Assembly: GCA_030620975.1 (NCBI GenBank)
Contig: JAUXIO010000005.1
Location: 1-42,950, forward strand
DNA length: 42,950 nucleotides
Direction of reading: 5' to 3'
Source of the DNA: Dehalococcoidia bacterium
Lineage (GTDB): Bacteria > Chloroflexota > Dehalococcoidia > GIF9 > JAUXIO01
Shown here: piece by piece, positions 20,350 to 29,593 of the stretch
Position numbering within the stretch: the stretch's first letter is position 1
How the letters are laid out: each line of letters opens with the position of its first letter
Made by a program: the position numbers and the translations under genes
The notes under the pieces: generated by a model
What the model saw: only the letters and a program-made list of their open reading frames with translations
Databases searched by the model: none
Told to the model about the DNA's origin: nothing

Positions 20350-20401
20350 ATTGCTTCTTGATTCCCGCTATTTACATAAGTCCTCATTCACAGATTGGTG
20401 A

Positions 20402-21100
20402 TTAGTCTTTAGCAAGCGCTAGATTAACTGTGGCCTGGGCGTGGAGCCGAGTTGTATCAAATAGGGGGACATCCACATCGCCGGGCTGGATGAGCAGAGG
20501 GAGTTCTGTGCAGCCGAGGATAATACCCTCAGCGCCCTGCCCAATTAATTTATTTACGATTTGAAGGCAACTGCGTTTCGAGGTGGCCTTGACTTTTCCC
20601 AGGCAAAGTTCATCATAGATAATTCGGTGGATGCCGATACGGCCAGCCTCGCTGGGGATGAGTACCTCGATGCCAAAGCGGCTCTTGAGCCTTTCTCGAT
20701 AGAATGTTTCCTCCATGGTAAACCGTGTTCCCAGCAGTCCGACCTTCTGCAAGCCGCGTTTTTTAATGGCATTACCGGTTACATCGACGATGTGAATTAG
20801 TGGTAGGCCGGTTCCTTCTGCTACTGCATCGGCAACTTTATGCATGGTGTTGGTGCACAGCACTAGAAAATCGGCACCGGCGCGCTTGAGCGCGTTGCCT
20901 GCCTCAACGAGGATAGTGGCGGCATCATCCCAGCGGTTTTCGCGCTGGGCTCGCTCCACCTCATCAAAGTCCAGACTGAAAAGGACTAGGCGGGCTGAAT
21001 GGAGATTGCCAAGCCTTTCGGCAACTAGCTCATTAATTACCCGATAATACTCTAATGTGGAGTTCCAGCTCATACCCCCAATTAATCCAATGAGTTTCAT
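20402..21100 (-). CDS. Aspartate/glutamate racemase family protein
   Basis: KLIGLIGGMSWNSTLEYYRVINE, LVLCTNTMHKVAD, GIILGCTELPLLIQ. Confidence 0.93.
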   Translation of the reverse strand: MKLIGLIGGMSWNSTLEYYRVINELVAERLGNLHSARLVLFSLDFDEVERAQRENRWDDAATILVEAGNALKRAGADFLVLCTNTMHKVADAVAEGTGLPLIHIVDVTGNAIKKRGLQKVGLLGTRFTMEETFYRERLKSRFGIEVLIPSEAGRIGIHRIIYDELCLGKVKATSKRSCLQIVNKLIGQGAEGIILGCTELPLLIQPGDVDVPLFDTTRLHAQATVNLALAKD

Positions 21101-21128
21101 ATTTCCCCTCTGCTATTTGGGCTTTATG

Positions 21129-21542
21129 TTAACGGCGTTGCACAGTCAACAAGTTGACTATTGCCGTTACCACCAATTTCATTTGTTCCTCATCTGCGGC
21201 ATAAAACAGATGGCTGCCACATTTACAGTCGCTGCAACCAAAGCCGGGGATAGAAGCAAACTGGGAGCTGAGAGCCCGTGCGATAATGCATTCAGTTCTC
21301 TCCTCAGCCTCACAGAGGATTATAGCATTGATATGTGCTTTTTGTAGCAGGTAATCAATGTGCCAACGAGGTCTTTTATCTCTGCGGGAATGATGGCTTA
21401 ATCTGGGCTTAAATCCACCCATTGCCGAGCCCACATAGGCGTAGTGGCCGCGGGAAAAATGAATATTTTGGAGCCCGCCCACTTTGATTGCTTGCCCTTT
21501 ATAAAGTGCGATGATGAGGATGTAGCTTCCCTTCATTAGCAT
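21129..21542 (-). CDS. GIY-YIG-like DUF123 domain protein
   Basis: GSYILIIALYKGQAIKVGGLQNIHFSRGHYAYVGSAMGGFKPRLSHHSRRDKRPRWHIDYLL; start refined to the internal MLMKGSY (21542 or 21536). Confidence 0.85.
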   Translation of the reverse strand: MLMKGSYILIIALYKGQAIKVGGLQNIHFSRGHYAYVGSAMGGFKPRLSHHSRRDKRPRWHIDYLLQKAHINAIILCEAEERTECIIARALSSQFASIPGFGCSDCKCGSHLFYAADEEQMKLVVTAIVNLLTVQRR

Positions 21543-21590
21543 TTTCAAGCTTAATGGGTTATTCCTTAAAATGGTATAGTTAACCGAAAT

Positions 21591-22325
21591 ATGCGTTGCG
21601 CAATTGTTGGTGATATTCATGGTAATTTAGCTGCCTTCAAGGCCGTGCTTGAACATATAGAAGTCAAAGGTGGCGTTGATGAGATATGGTGTTTGGGTGA
21701 TGTAGTGGGCTATGGGCCTGAGCCTCACGAGTGTCTTGAAATTTTGCGCACTTATAATCATCTTTGTGTAGCTGGCAATCATGATTGGGCGGCGGTGGAT
21801 AAAATTGATACTTTAGATTTTAATCCCGATGCCGCTCAAGCTTGTCACTGGACGACTGAGCAGCTAACCCCCGAAGATGTAGATTACTTGGAGAATCTCC
21901 CTCTCACCCTTTGCCGAGGGGATTTTACGCTGGTTCATGGCAGCCCGCGCCAGCCCATCTGGGAATATGTATTATCAGTGAGTGTAGCTCAAGACAACTT
22001 TGCCTCCTTTGAAACGAGTTTTTGCCTTATAGGACATTCCCATATTCCGCTGGTTTTTGAATGTGTTGATGAGAACCTCTGTGTTTCAAACAGACTCCCC
22101 GCAGGGAGTGGATTGGAGCTTGGAGAGCATCGATTAATCATTAATCCCGGGAGTGTGGGGCAGCCACGTGATGGTGACCCTAGGGCAAGTTATATACTTT
22201 ATGATGGTGAAGCCAGGATCATTTATCATTATCGCATTAAATATGATATTGCTGCCACTCAGCGAAAGATGGCGGAATGGGGTTTGCCCTTACCTTTAAT
22301 TATGCGTTTGAGTTTTGGCAGGTGA
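21591..22325 (+). CDS. YfcE/calcineurin-like metallophosphoesterase
   Basis: MRCAIVGDIHGNLAAFKAVLEHI, CLGDVVGYGPEPHEC, VAGNHDWA, GHSHIP, INPGSVGQPRDGDPRASY. Confidence 0.93.
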   Translation: MRCAIVGDIHGNLAAFKAVLEHIEVKGGVDEIWCLGDVVGYGPEPHECLEILRTYNHLCVAGNHDWAAVDKIDTLDFNPDAAQACHWTTEQLTPEDVDYLENLPLTLCRGDFTLVHGSPRQPIWEYVLSVSVAQDNFASFETSFCLIGHSHIPLVFECVDENLCVSNRLPAGSGLELGEHRLIINPGSVGQPRDGDPRASYILYDGEARIIYHYRIKYDIAATQRKMAEWGLPLPLIMRLSFGR

Positions 22326-22341
22326 TTAAACGGTTCTTGCC

Positions 22342-22370
22342 TTGACAGGATATATCTTGGTTAGTAGTAT
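22342..22370 (+). promoter_or_regulatory. Sigma70-type promoter of the SRP RNA
   Basis: TTGACA (22342-22347), 17-bp spacer, TAGTAT (22365-22370); predicted TSS ~22377 coincides with the 5' end of the SRP RNA closing stem. Confidence 0.75.
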
Positions 22371-22376
22371 TTGGCT

Positions 22377-22645
22377 GGGTCGTGCTAGGTGGGGAGCTAG
22401 CGGTGCCCTATGCCCGAAATCCGCTATAGCGGGGCTGAATTCCTGCTTGAGGTTTTTGTCTTTTGGGACTGCTCTTGTCAAGCGGCGTTGAGGGCTGGGT
22501 CTTGTGCGGCGGCGGGCTATGAACCCCGTCAGGTCCGGAAGGAAGCAGCGGTAAGTAGTGTTTGCTGGGTGCCACAAGGTTGCCTGGTCAGAGCTGGCTA
22601 ACGAGGGTAAGCTGGAGGGCAGAATCGAGGGCAGGTGCACGACCC
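22377..22645 (+). ncRNA. ffs: Signal recognition particle RNA, large (Bacillus scRNA-type) with Alu domain
   Basis: S-domain core GTCAGGTCCGGAAGGAAGCAGC at 22528-22549; Alu-domain signature GTGCTAGGTGGGGAGCTAGCGGTGCCCTATGCCCGAAATCCGCTATAGCGGGGCTGAATTCC; termini GGGTCGTGC (22377-22385) and GCACGACCC (22637-22645) are perfectly complementary. Confidence 0.96.
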
Positions 22646-22671
22646 GTTATTAACTGGTCAAGAGAATTGGA

Positions 22672-23526
22672 ATGAGAGCTATAGATGTTCATGTGCATCC
22701 GAGTACAGCTAGAGGGCAGCTATTAGTCGCCGAGGGGGAGGCTGGAGTCGAAGCGAGATACCGGCGGATGAAGCATCCGGTCAAGACTGAAGAGGAAATG
22801 GCTCGTGACTTTATTGAGCTTAATATAAAGGGACTAATAATAGCTTGGGATGCCGAAATGAGTACGGGATATCCGAAGGTAACCAATGACTATGTAGCTC
22901 AGTTGGCTAAAGATCATCCTCAAGCTTTTCTTGGAGCTTGGGCAATGATTGACCCGTGGAAGGGCAAAGCAGCCGTTCGAGAGCTGGAGAGAGCAGTTAG
23001 AGAGTTGGGCATGATTGGGCTTAAGTTTCAGCAGATTATCCAAGGGTTTTTCCCCAATGAGCGGTGGGTTTACCCCATTTATGAGAAATGCGTCGAACTT
23101 GGAATTCCAGTGCTGTTTCATACTGGTACTACTACATTGGGTGCGGGAATGGTTGGCGGTGGCGGCTATCATCTAAAATACAGCGAACCCATTCCTTATC
23201 TTGATGATGTTGCCGCTGATTTTCCAGAACTTACCATAATTGGCGCTCACCCCAGTTGGCCTTGGCAAGAGGAGATGATAGCAGTCTTGTTGCATAAGGC
23301 CAATGTCTATGCCGACTTGTCTGGCTGGGCACCCAAATATTTCCCCGATTCGCTGAAGCGCGAGATCAATGGGCGACTTCAGGATAAATTAATGTTTGGC
23401 TCCGATTACCCGGATATTTCTCCTCGCCGCTGGCTTGAGGAATTTGAGGCTGGTAACTATAAGCCAGAAGTAGTAGAGAAAGTTTTGTATAAGAATGCTC
23501 AGCGCATCCTCAAGCTGGCGCTGTAG
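22672..23526 (+). CDS. Amidohydrolase (COG2159, metal-dependent TIM barrel)
   Basis: MRAIDVHVHPS, GIPVLFHTG, IGAHPSWPW, KLMFGSDYPDISPRRW. Confidence 0.92.
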   Translation: MRAIDVHVHPSTARGQLLVAEGEAGVEARYRRMKHPVKTEEEMARDFIELNIKGLIIAWDAEMSTGYPKVTNDYVAQLAKDHPQAFLGAWAMIDPWKGKAAVRELERAVRELGMIGLKFQQIIQGFFPNERWVYPIYEKCVELGIPVLFHTGTTTLGAGMVGGGGYHLKYSEPIPYLDDVAADFPELTIIGAHPSWPWQEEMIAVLLHKANVYADLSGWAPKYFPDSLKREINGRLQDKLMFGSDYPDISPRRWLEEFEAGNYKPEVVEKVLYKNAQRILKLAL

Positions 23527-23544
23527 GAGCCAGACTAGGTTCAA

Positions 23545-24453
23545 GTGAAAAGAAAGAAGCTGCCCGCGGCTCAACTTAAAGCGCTGCTTCATCAGTATGG
23601 GATTACAGCTAGGAAGAGCTTAGGGCAGCATTTCCTTATTGATGAGTCAGTGCTGGAGCAGATAGTTTCGGCTGCTGAACTCAATCCTGAAGACATCGTA
23701 ATTGAGGTTGGCCCTGGTTTAGGTACATTAACCAAGCAACTGGCTGAGCACGTGGCTAAAGTTATTGCCGTTGAATTGGACTCTAAGTTGGTTGAGATGC
23801 TGAGGCGAGAATTGCCCCCTTTTTCTAATGTGAGCATTGTTAATGCCGATATACTTCAAATCACTCCGTCTCAGCTTTTTGGGAGGTATTTAGGCTTTTC
23901 TAAGGCAGTATCTGTCGGCAATTATAAAGTGGTGGCTAATCTTCCCTACTATATTACTTCACCGGTGCTACGCCACTTTCTTGAGGCCTCGTTAAAGCCT
24001 TCTCTAATGGTGGTGATGGTGCAGCGGGAAGTGGGGGAGGCCATAGTTGCCGGCGAAGGCAAAATGAGCTTGCTTAGTATCGGCGTTCAGTTTTATAGCA
24101 AACCAACTATTATGGCCCGTGTATCAGCCAAAAGTTTCTATCCACCACCTAAAGTGAATTCGGTTGTGTTACGCCTTGACCTTTATTCAAAACCTGTTGT
24201 TGAAGTAACTGATATTCCCGGTTTTTTTGAGGTAGTGGGCTGTGGTTTCAGGTCACCTCGTAAGCAATTGCGTAATTCTCTAGCTCGAGGGTTGGAAATG
24301 TCTCCTGGTGAGATTGACCTGCTGTTAGAAGAGGCTGGAATAGAGGGCAAGCGGCGGCCTGAGACGCTCAGCCTCGAAGAATGGAGAAAATTATGGGAAG
24401 TTTTAGTTTCACCTAAAAAGGGGCATCATGCTGACTGCTTTAGCACCAGCTAA
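23545..24453 (+). CDS. rsmA: 16S rRNA dimethyladenosine transferase, GTG start
   Basis: RKSLGQHFLIDESVLEQIV, VIEVGPGLGTLTKQLAE, VVANLPYYITSPVL, VQREVGEAIVA, FYPPPKVNSVVLRL. Confidence 0.96.
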   Translation: MKRKKLPAAQLKALLHQYGITARKSLGQHFLIDESVLEQIVSAAELNPEDIVIEVGPGLGTLTKQLAEHVAKVIAVELDSKLVEMLRRELPPFSNVSIVNADILQITPSQLFGRYLGFSKAVSVGNYKVVANLPYYITSPVLRHFLEASLKPSLMVVMVQREVGEAIVAGEGKMSLLSIGVQFYSKPTIMARVSAKSFYPPPKVNSVVLRLDLYSKPVVEVTDIPGFFEVVGCGFRSPRKQLRNSLARGLEMSPGEIDLLLEEAGIEGKRRPETLSLEEWRKLWEVLVSPKKGHHADCFSTS

Positions 24454-25315
24454 GATTAATCTTGTCCTTGAAGTTCTGGGCAGACGCAATGATGGCTATC
24501 ACGAGATTCTCAGCATCTTTCACGCCATAGACTTGTGTGATATTCTGGTTTTTGAGTTGGATGAGGGAATCTCTTTGAGGTCTAGCGAGCCAAGCTTGGA
24601 ATTTGAGGATAATCTTGTGATGAAGGCTGCCAAATTGCTCAAGGAGACCACCGGTTGTCGGTGGGGGGTAAGGATTAAACTCGAAAAGCGCATTCCTTGG
24701 GGAGTGGGGTTGGGTGGTGGAAGCAGCGATGCAGCCAGCACCCTTTGTGGGCTCAATCAGCTTTGGGAGTTGAGGTTACCAACCTCTGAGTTGGCAAAGT
24801 TAGCTTCAAAGTTGGGGTCGGACGTTAGCTTTTTTGTCTACGGCGGAACGGCGTTGATGGGGGGAAGGGGGGAAAAACTAATTCAATTGATAACCCAACC
24901 GCTAACTTACTTTGTTTTGCTTATACCGCCGTTGCCTAGAATGCCACAAAAGACGCGACAAGTCTATGCTAACTTGCGTGTTGACCATTTTACTAAGAGG
25001 CAATTCATTGTTAGAGCCCTAGGCTCTTTAGTTCAACATAAGTGTATAAATTGTTCATTCTTATTTAATGTTTTTGAGGGGGTAGCCTTTGAGCTTTTCC
25101 CGGGACTGAATGAATATTGGGAGCGCTTTAGGGAGGCTGGTGCTGCCAGCGTTCATTTGGCTGGCTCCGGCCCTACCCTTTTTACTATGTTTAGTAATGA
25201 GCAAGAGGCCAGGGAACTATATCAGCGACTTCAAAATTGGGGGTTAGAATCTTATCTTGTGCGCTCCTTCTCGGCGGATAAGGCGAACAAATTTGAGTTT
25301 ATGAAAGATAAGTGA
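24428..25315 (+). CDS. ispE: 4-diphosphocytidyl-2-C-methyl-D-erythritol kinase
   Basis: ALAPAKINLVLEVLGRRNDGYHEI, RIPWGVGLGGGSSDAASTL, HLAGSGPTLFTMF; overlaps rsmA by 26 nt. Confidence 0.95.
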   Translation: MLTALAPAKINLVLEVLGRRNDGYHEILSIFHAIDLCDILVFELDEGISLRSSEPSLEFEDNLVMKAAKLLKETTGCRWGVRIKLEKRIPWGVGLGGGSSDAASTLCGLNQLWELRLPTSELAKLASKLGSDVSFFVYGGTALMGGRGEKLIQLITQPLTYFVLLIPPLPRMPQKTRQVYANLRVDHFTKRQFIVRALGSLVQHKCINCSFLFNVFEGVAFELFPGLNEYWERFREAGAASVHLAGSGPTLFTMFSNEQEARELYQRLQNWGLESYLVRSFSADKANKFEFMKDK

Positions 25316-25316
25316 G

Positions 25317-25904
25317 ATGGCTGAAGTAGCTAAAGAGAGAAGATGGCTTAGGACAACGGCCTTTATTATCTGCATTATCGCTCTTAGCGTGGGCCTGGTT
25401 TATTTACTTCACTCTCTTGAGATGTATCTCGAGGTGTCTCTGGAGGGCTTTGCCCCATTGGCTTATCTGATTGTTTTTGCGGCCACTTTATTGAGCAGTG
25501 CCACTATCATTGTTCCGGCTCCGGGCGTAGCCATAATGATAGCTGCCGCAGCGAAGTGGGATCCAGTTTTGGTGGCTCTGGTAGCTAGTGTAGGCGGGAC
25601 ACTGGGTGAGCTCACTGGTTATTATGCCGGCCATTTGGGAACGAGGCTGATTATCAGGGAATATCCCAGAGGGTATTATCAGGCTGTGGGCTGGATGAAC
25701 CGTTACGGGCTTTGGGCCGTCTTTTTCTTTGCCCTGTTTCCGTTTCTCATCTTTGACCTAATTGGGATAGCTGCTGGCGCCTTGAGGCTGCCGTTGTGGA
25801 AGTTTTTATTGGTTTGCTGGGGAGGGCGTTTGCCTCGCTCTCTTTTTGAGTGTTTTGCCGGGATGGGACTTTTTCGCCTTTTCTTCCCCTTATGGTTGGG
25901 ATAG
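25317..25904 (+). CDS. VTT (SNARE-associated/DedA-like) membrane protein
   Basis: SSATIIVPAPGVAIMIAAAAKWDPVLVALVASVGGTLGELTGYYAGHLG; multi-TM. Confidence 0.82.
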   Translation: MAEVAKERRWLRTTAFIICIIALSVGLVYLLHSLEMYLEVSLEGFAPLAYLIVFAATLLSSATIIVPAPGVAIMIAAAAKWDPVLVALVASVGGTLGELTGYYAGHLGTRLIIREYPRGYYQAVGWMNRYGLWAVFFFALFPFLIFDLIGIAAGALRLPLWKFLLVCWGGRLPRSLFECFAGMGLFRLFFPLWLG

Positions 25905-25905
25905 G

Positions 25906-27177
25906 TTAGCTGTTGCCAGCAAGCCAGCTGCGAACTAATTCCTCCTCTTGTTTCTTGGTCTTTACCCTTCCGTTTAATTTTGCCACATGCAATATTTGAA
26001 GGATTCTGCCCAGTTGCGGTCCGGGAGGGACGCCCAATCCTTTAATGGCTTCACCATTGAGGAGTGGCTTGACATAATGTAATTTATTTAGATATAGTTG
26101 TAGCTGCTGATTTATCACTGGCGAGTCTGAAGCTATGGCATTAGCTTGAACAGCCTGAGACGTATAGTTGTGAAGTAGCTGATAGACATCGCTGGGTTTT
26201 AAATGCGGCTTGGCTAAATCGGGGAGCTGAGCTTTAAGATTTAGGGCGTGACGCATTGCTTGAGCCGATCTCTTGGGGAAGTTGAGGCGATAAAGGAACT
26301 GCTCGTTTTCCTCCTTGCTAAGTGGGTAAATGAGGATGCAGAGATAGAGAGTAAGTATCTGACTTGGCTTAGCTAATTGACGCACCTGTTCAAACTTGTT
26401 GGCCAACCAGCCATTGCCTTTGAGGGATGGGTGTAATTGCTTAAGTACTCTCAGCTCATCAGCCCGTTGAATTGCAGGTTCTGGGCGGTTTTCTTTCAAG
26501 ATTAGTTCCAACTCATGTCTTATTCTGTTGCCGCTTATGGTATTAATCATGGAGACATTGCGTTGGAGCAACTTGGCGGTGTTTGACTCCAGCTGGAATC
26601 CTAACCGTTGCTCATAGCGAAGAGCGCGGAAAATTCTGGTGGCATCATCTACGAAGCTTCGCTGATACAGAATGCGAATGAGGCGATTTTCAAGGTCATT
26701 CTTACCATTATAAGGGTCAATCAATTCTCCGTAGCGCTCGGGGGTGAGGCAGATAGCCATGGCATTAATGGAGAAATCTCTCCGAATAAGGTCGTCAATA
26801 ATTGTGCCCGGTATCACCATGGGCAGCGCTCCCGGTTTGGCATAGGTCTCAAGTCGAGCGGTGGCTAAATCAAGGCTAAAATCTGTGTAGCTAAGCTTCG
26901 CGGTACCAAAGCGAGGATGAACCACTAGCTTTACCCGACTGGTCTCTGCTAGGCATTTAGCCAATTTTAGGGCGTCACCTTCAACTACTAGGTCAAGATC
27001 GAAGTTTGGTCGTTGTAAAAGCAGGTCGCGCACTCCGCCGCCGACGAGATATAGTCTTTGTCCCAGCTCCTCAGCTTTTTCTCCGGCTTCCTTCATCAAT
27101 TTCAAAAGCCGCAAGGGTAAATGTTCTTCAATCTCTGAGGAAAGGTTAATTGAGCACATTATTTTAAGGCCAGTCAA
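25906..27177 (-). CDS. CCA tRNA nucleotidyltransferase / poly(A) polymerase family
   Basis: LYLVGGGVRDLLLQRPNFDLDLVVEGDA, RRDFSINAMAICL, DDATRIFRALRYEQRLGFQLE. Confidence 0.93.
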   Translation of the reverse strand: MTGLKIMCSINLSSEIEEHLPLRLLKLMKEAGEKAEELGQRLYLVGGGVRDLLLQRPNFDLDLVVEGDALKLAKCLAETSRVKLVVHPRFGTAKLSYTDFSLDLATARLETYAKPGALPMVIPGTIIDDLIRRDFSINAMAICLTPERYGELIDPYNGKNDLENRLIRILYQRSFVDDATRIFRALRYEQRLGFQLESNTAKLLQRNVSMINTISGNRIRHELELILKENRPEPAIQRADELRVLKQLHPSLKGNGWLANKFEQVRQLAKPSQILTLYLCILIYPLSKEENEQFLYRLNFPKRSAQAMRHALNLKAQLPDLAKPHLKPSDVYQLLHNYTSQAVQANAIASDSPVINQQLQLYLNKLHYVKPLLNGEAIKGLGVPPGPQLGRILQILHVAKLNGRVKTKKQEEELVRSWLAGNS

Positions 27178-27219
27178 ATTATAGCACGGATTAAGCTGAA
27201 TTCATCAGTTCAACACATT

Positions 27220-27249
27220 TTGACTCTGAAGCAGTGAGCCAAGTATAAT
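27220..27249 (+). promoter_or_regulatory. Sigma70-type promoter of the trehalose operon
   Basis: TTGACT (27220-27225), 18-bp spacer, TATAAT (27244-27249); otsA starts at 27292. Confidence 0.7.
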
Positions 27250-27291
27250 TGGATTTCAGAATTTAATTGGCAATTTGATGGGGAGAAGAAA

Positions 27292-28773
27292 TTGAGTTGG
27301 ACAAAGGAGAGTCTGCAGGAGCTGGTTAAAGCAAAAGTAGCTGACCGCTTGTTTGTCAGCGTTTCTAATAGGGAGCCGTATATTCATACATTCTCCAACG
27401 ATGGCATTCGCTGCAGTGTCCCTGCTAGCGGCTTGACTGTGGCCCTTGACCCGGTGATGCGGGCTTGCGGGGGCGTTTGGGTGGCTTGGGGTAGTGGTGA
27501 TGCTGATAGAGCGGTGGCGGATGAGCGAAGTAGAATTGAAGTCCCGCCCGAGGCGCCACAGTACAGTTTAAGGCGGGTTTGGCTTACTAAGGAAGAGGAG
27601 GACGGTTATTATCTTGGTTTCTCTAATGAAGCTCTATGGCCTTTGTGCCACGTTGTTTATGCCCGTCCCACCTTTAATCAAGCTGATTGGGATATTTATA
27701 AAAGGGTTAATCAGCTTTTTGCTGAGGCAGTTTTGGATGAAATCGGCGATAGAGAAGCCTTCATTTTCATCCAAGATTATCATTTAGCGCTCTTATCTCG
27801 ATTGATAAAAGCCAAAAACCCTAAGGTGATTACTGCTCAGTTCTGGCATATTCCATGGCCTAGTGCTGAGATCTTTCGAATTTGTCCCTGGCAGGAGGAG
27901 ATTCTAGACGGACTTCTTGGTAATGACCTTCTTGGTTTTCATGTTGCTTATCATTGTCGTAACTTTCTGGAGACCGTTGATCGCACCTTGGAGTGCAAGA
28001 TCGATTATGAAGGCTCTACAGTGAGTCGGGGCGGCGGAACTACACTGGTCCATCCCTTCCCCATCAGCGTTGATTTTGAGCGAATAGGGCAAGATGCGGC
28101 CGGAGGCGAAGTAATACGAGAGATGCAGAATATTCAACGCAGATGGGGATTAAGCGATAAATTCGTTGGCGTCGGCGTCGATAGGCTTGATTATACCAAG
28201 GGCATCTCGGAGAGGCTTAAAGCTCTGGATAAGTTTTTTGCCAAGTATCCCGAGTATCAAGGTCGGGTAGTCTTTTTTCAGCTCGGAGAACCAAGCCGCA
28301 TACACATAAAGAAGTATAAAGAACTGAATGCTGAAGTTGATGATTTGGTTGAGGAGATTAACTGGAAATATCAATCTGGTAACTGGAAGCCCATAATCTA
28401 TGTTAGAGAACATCTCTCTCCAGCTCCCCTGTTGGCTTTCCAGAGGCTAGCAGATTTTTGTGTAGTAAGCTCGCTTCATGATGGAATGAATTTGGTGGCT
28501 AAGGAGTTTATTTCCTCGAGCGTTGATGGGAAGGGAGTTCTTATTCTCAGTCGTTTTACTGGTGCTGCGAGAGAGCTAACTGATGCCCTTCTAATAAATC
28601 CTTATGCTATTGACGAATTTGCTGAGGCGATAAAAGAGGCTATTGAGATGCCTGAAGAAGAGGGGCAAAGGAGGATGGCTAGACTCCGGGAGATAGTGCA
28701 GCAGAATAACATTTACTGTTGGGCGGCGGGGATTATATCTGAGCTGGCCAAATTTGAGTTTGCTAAGGGTTAG
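27292..28773 (+). CDS. otsA: GT20 trehalose-6-phosphate synthase, TTG start
   Basis: SNREPYIHTF, FIQDYHLALLSRLI, QFWHIPWPSAEIFRICPW, GVDRLDYTKGISERLKALDKF, SSLHDGMNLVAKEF. Confidence 0.9.
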   Translation: MSWTKESLQELVKAKVADRLFVSVSNREPYIHTFSNDGIRCSVPASGLTVALDPVMRACGGVWVAWGSGDADRAVADERSRIEVPPEAPQYSLRRVWLTKEEEDGYYLGFSNEALWPLCHVVYARPTFNQADWDIYKRVNQLFAEAVLDEIGDREAFIFIQDYHLALLSRLIKAKNPKVITAQFWHIPWPSAEIFRICPWQEEILDGLLGNDLLGFHVAYHCRNFLETVDRTLECKIDYEGSTVSRGGGTTLVHPFPISVDFERIGQDAAGGEVIREMQNIQRRWGLSDKFVGVGVDRLDYTKGISERLKALDKFFAKYPEYQGRVVFFQLGEPSRIHIKKYKELNAEVDDLVEEINWKYQSGNWKPIIYVREHLSPAPLLAFQRLADFCVVSSLHDGMNLVAKEFISSSVDGKGVLILSRFTGAARELTDALLINPYAIDEFAEAIKEAIEMPEEEGQRRMARLREIVQQNNIYCWAAGIISELAKFEFAKG

Positions 28774-28779
28774 CTTTTT

Positions 28780-29583
28780 ATGCAGCATCTTTTTAAAGTG
28801 TGGGGTGAAGTTGCCTCTCGCCTTAAATCGGCAAAGCATATCTTGCTCATTTGTGATTATGATGGTACGCTAACTCCCATTGTGGATAGACCGGAGTTGG
28901 CAATCCTTTCTGAGAAGACGAGAAGGTCGCTCCACACTTTGGCTAGGGACCGTCGTTATACCGTCGGGGTCGTAAGTGGCAGAGCCTTGCCTGACCTTAA
29001 AAGCAAGGTAAAAGTAAAAGGCATATTCTATGCTGGGAACCACGGTCTAGAGATAGAGGGCATAAGTTCGAGTTTCTTAAGCCCAGTTGCCGAGGAGCTG
29101 AGACCTCTGGTTCAGGTTCTTGGTCAAGTATTATCTATTGCCTTGGGTGGTATTAAGGGAGTCTTTGTTGAAGATAAAGGATTGACTCTGAGCGTGCATT
29201 ACCGACAGGTTGTTGATGAGTTAGAAGAAAGTAAGGCAAAGCGTGCCTTCGATGGAGTTGTAGCTCCATTGCATAACTTAGGAAAAGTGCAAGTTACCCG
29301 TGGTAAGAAAGTTTATGAGATAAGACCGCCCACAGATTGGAACAAGGGCAAAGCTATAACCTGGCTTCTTGCCAGATGCAGAGGTGCTGGTAAGAAGGGT
29401 GGAGCATTGCCCGTATTTCTGGGAGATGATTTAACTGATGAAGATGGTTTTAAGGTGGTGAAGGAAATGGGCGGCATTTCTATTTTTGTGGGCGAAGAAT
29501 ACCCTAGATCAATGGCATATTATTTCTTGGATTCACCGAGACAGGTGAATGAATTCTTAGAGAAGTTAATTAGGTTAAAGTAG
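28780..29583 (+). CDS. otsB: Trehalose-6-phosphate phosphatase
   Basis: HAD motif LLICDYDGTLTPIVDRPE; YAGNHGLEIEG; FLGDDLTDEDGFKVV. Confidence 0.93.
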   Translation: MQHLFKVWGEVASRLKSAKHILLICDYDGTLTPIVDRPELAILSEKTRRSLHTLARDRRYTVGVVSGRALPDLKSKVKVKGIFYAGNHGLEIEGISSSFLSPVAEELRPLVQVLGQVLSIALGGIKGVFVEDKGLTLSVHYRQVVDELEESKAKRAFDGVVAPLHNLGKVQVTRGKKVYEIRPPTDWNKGKAITWLLARCRGAGKKGGALPVFLGDDLTDEDGFKVVKEMGGISIFVGEEYPRSMAYYFLDSPRQVNEFLEKLIRLK

Positions 29584-29593
29584 GGAGGCTTAA

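Noticed and set aside
22326-22640. 104-aa minus-strand ORF and the 63-aa plus ORF 22410-22601
   Set aside because: Both lie on the SRP RNA, which has strong sequence and structural support.
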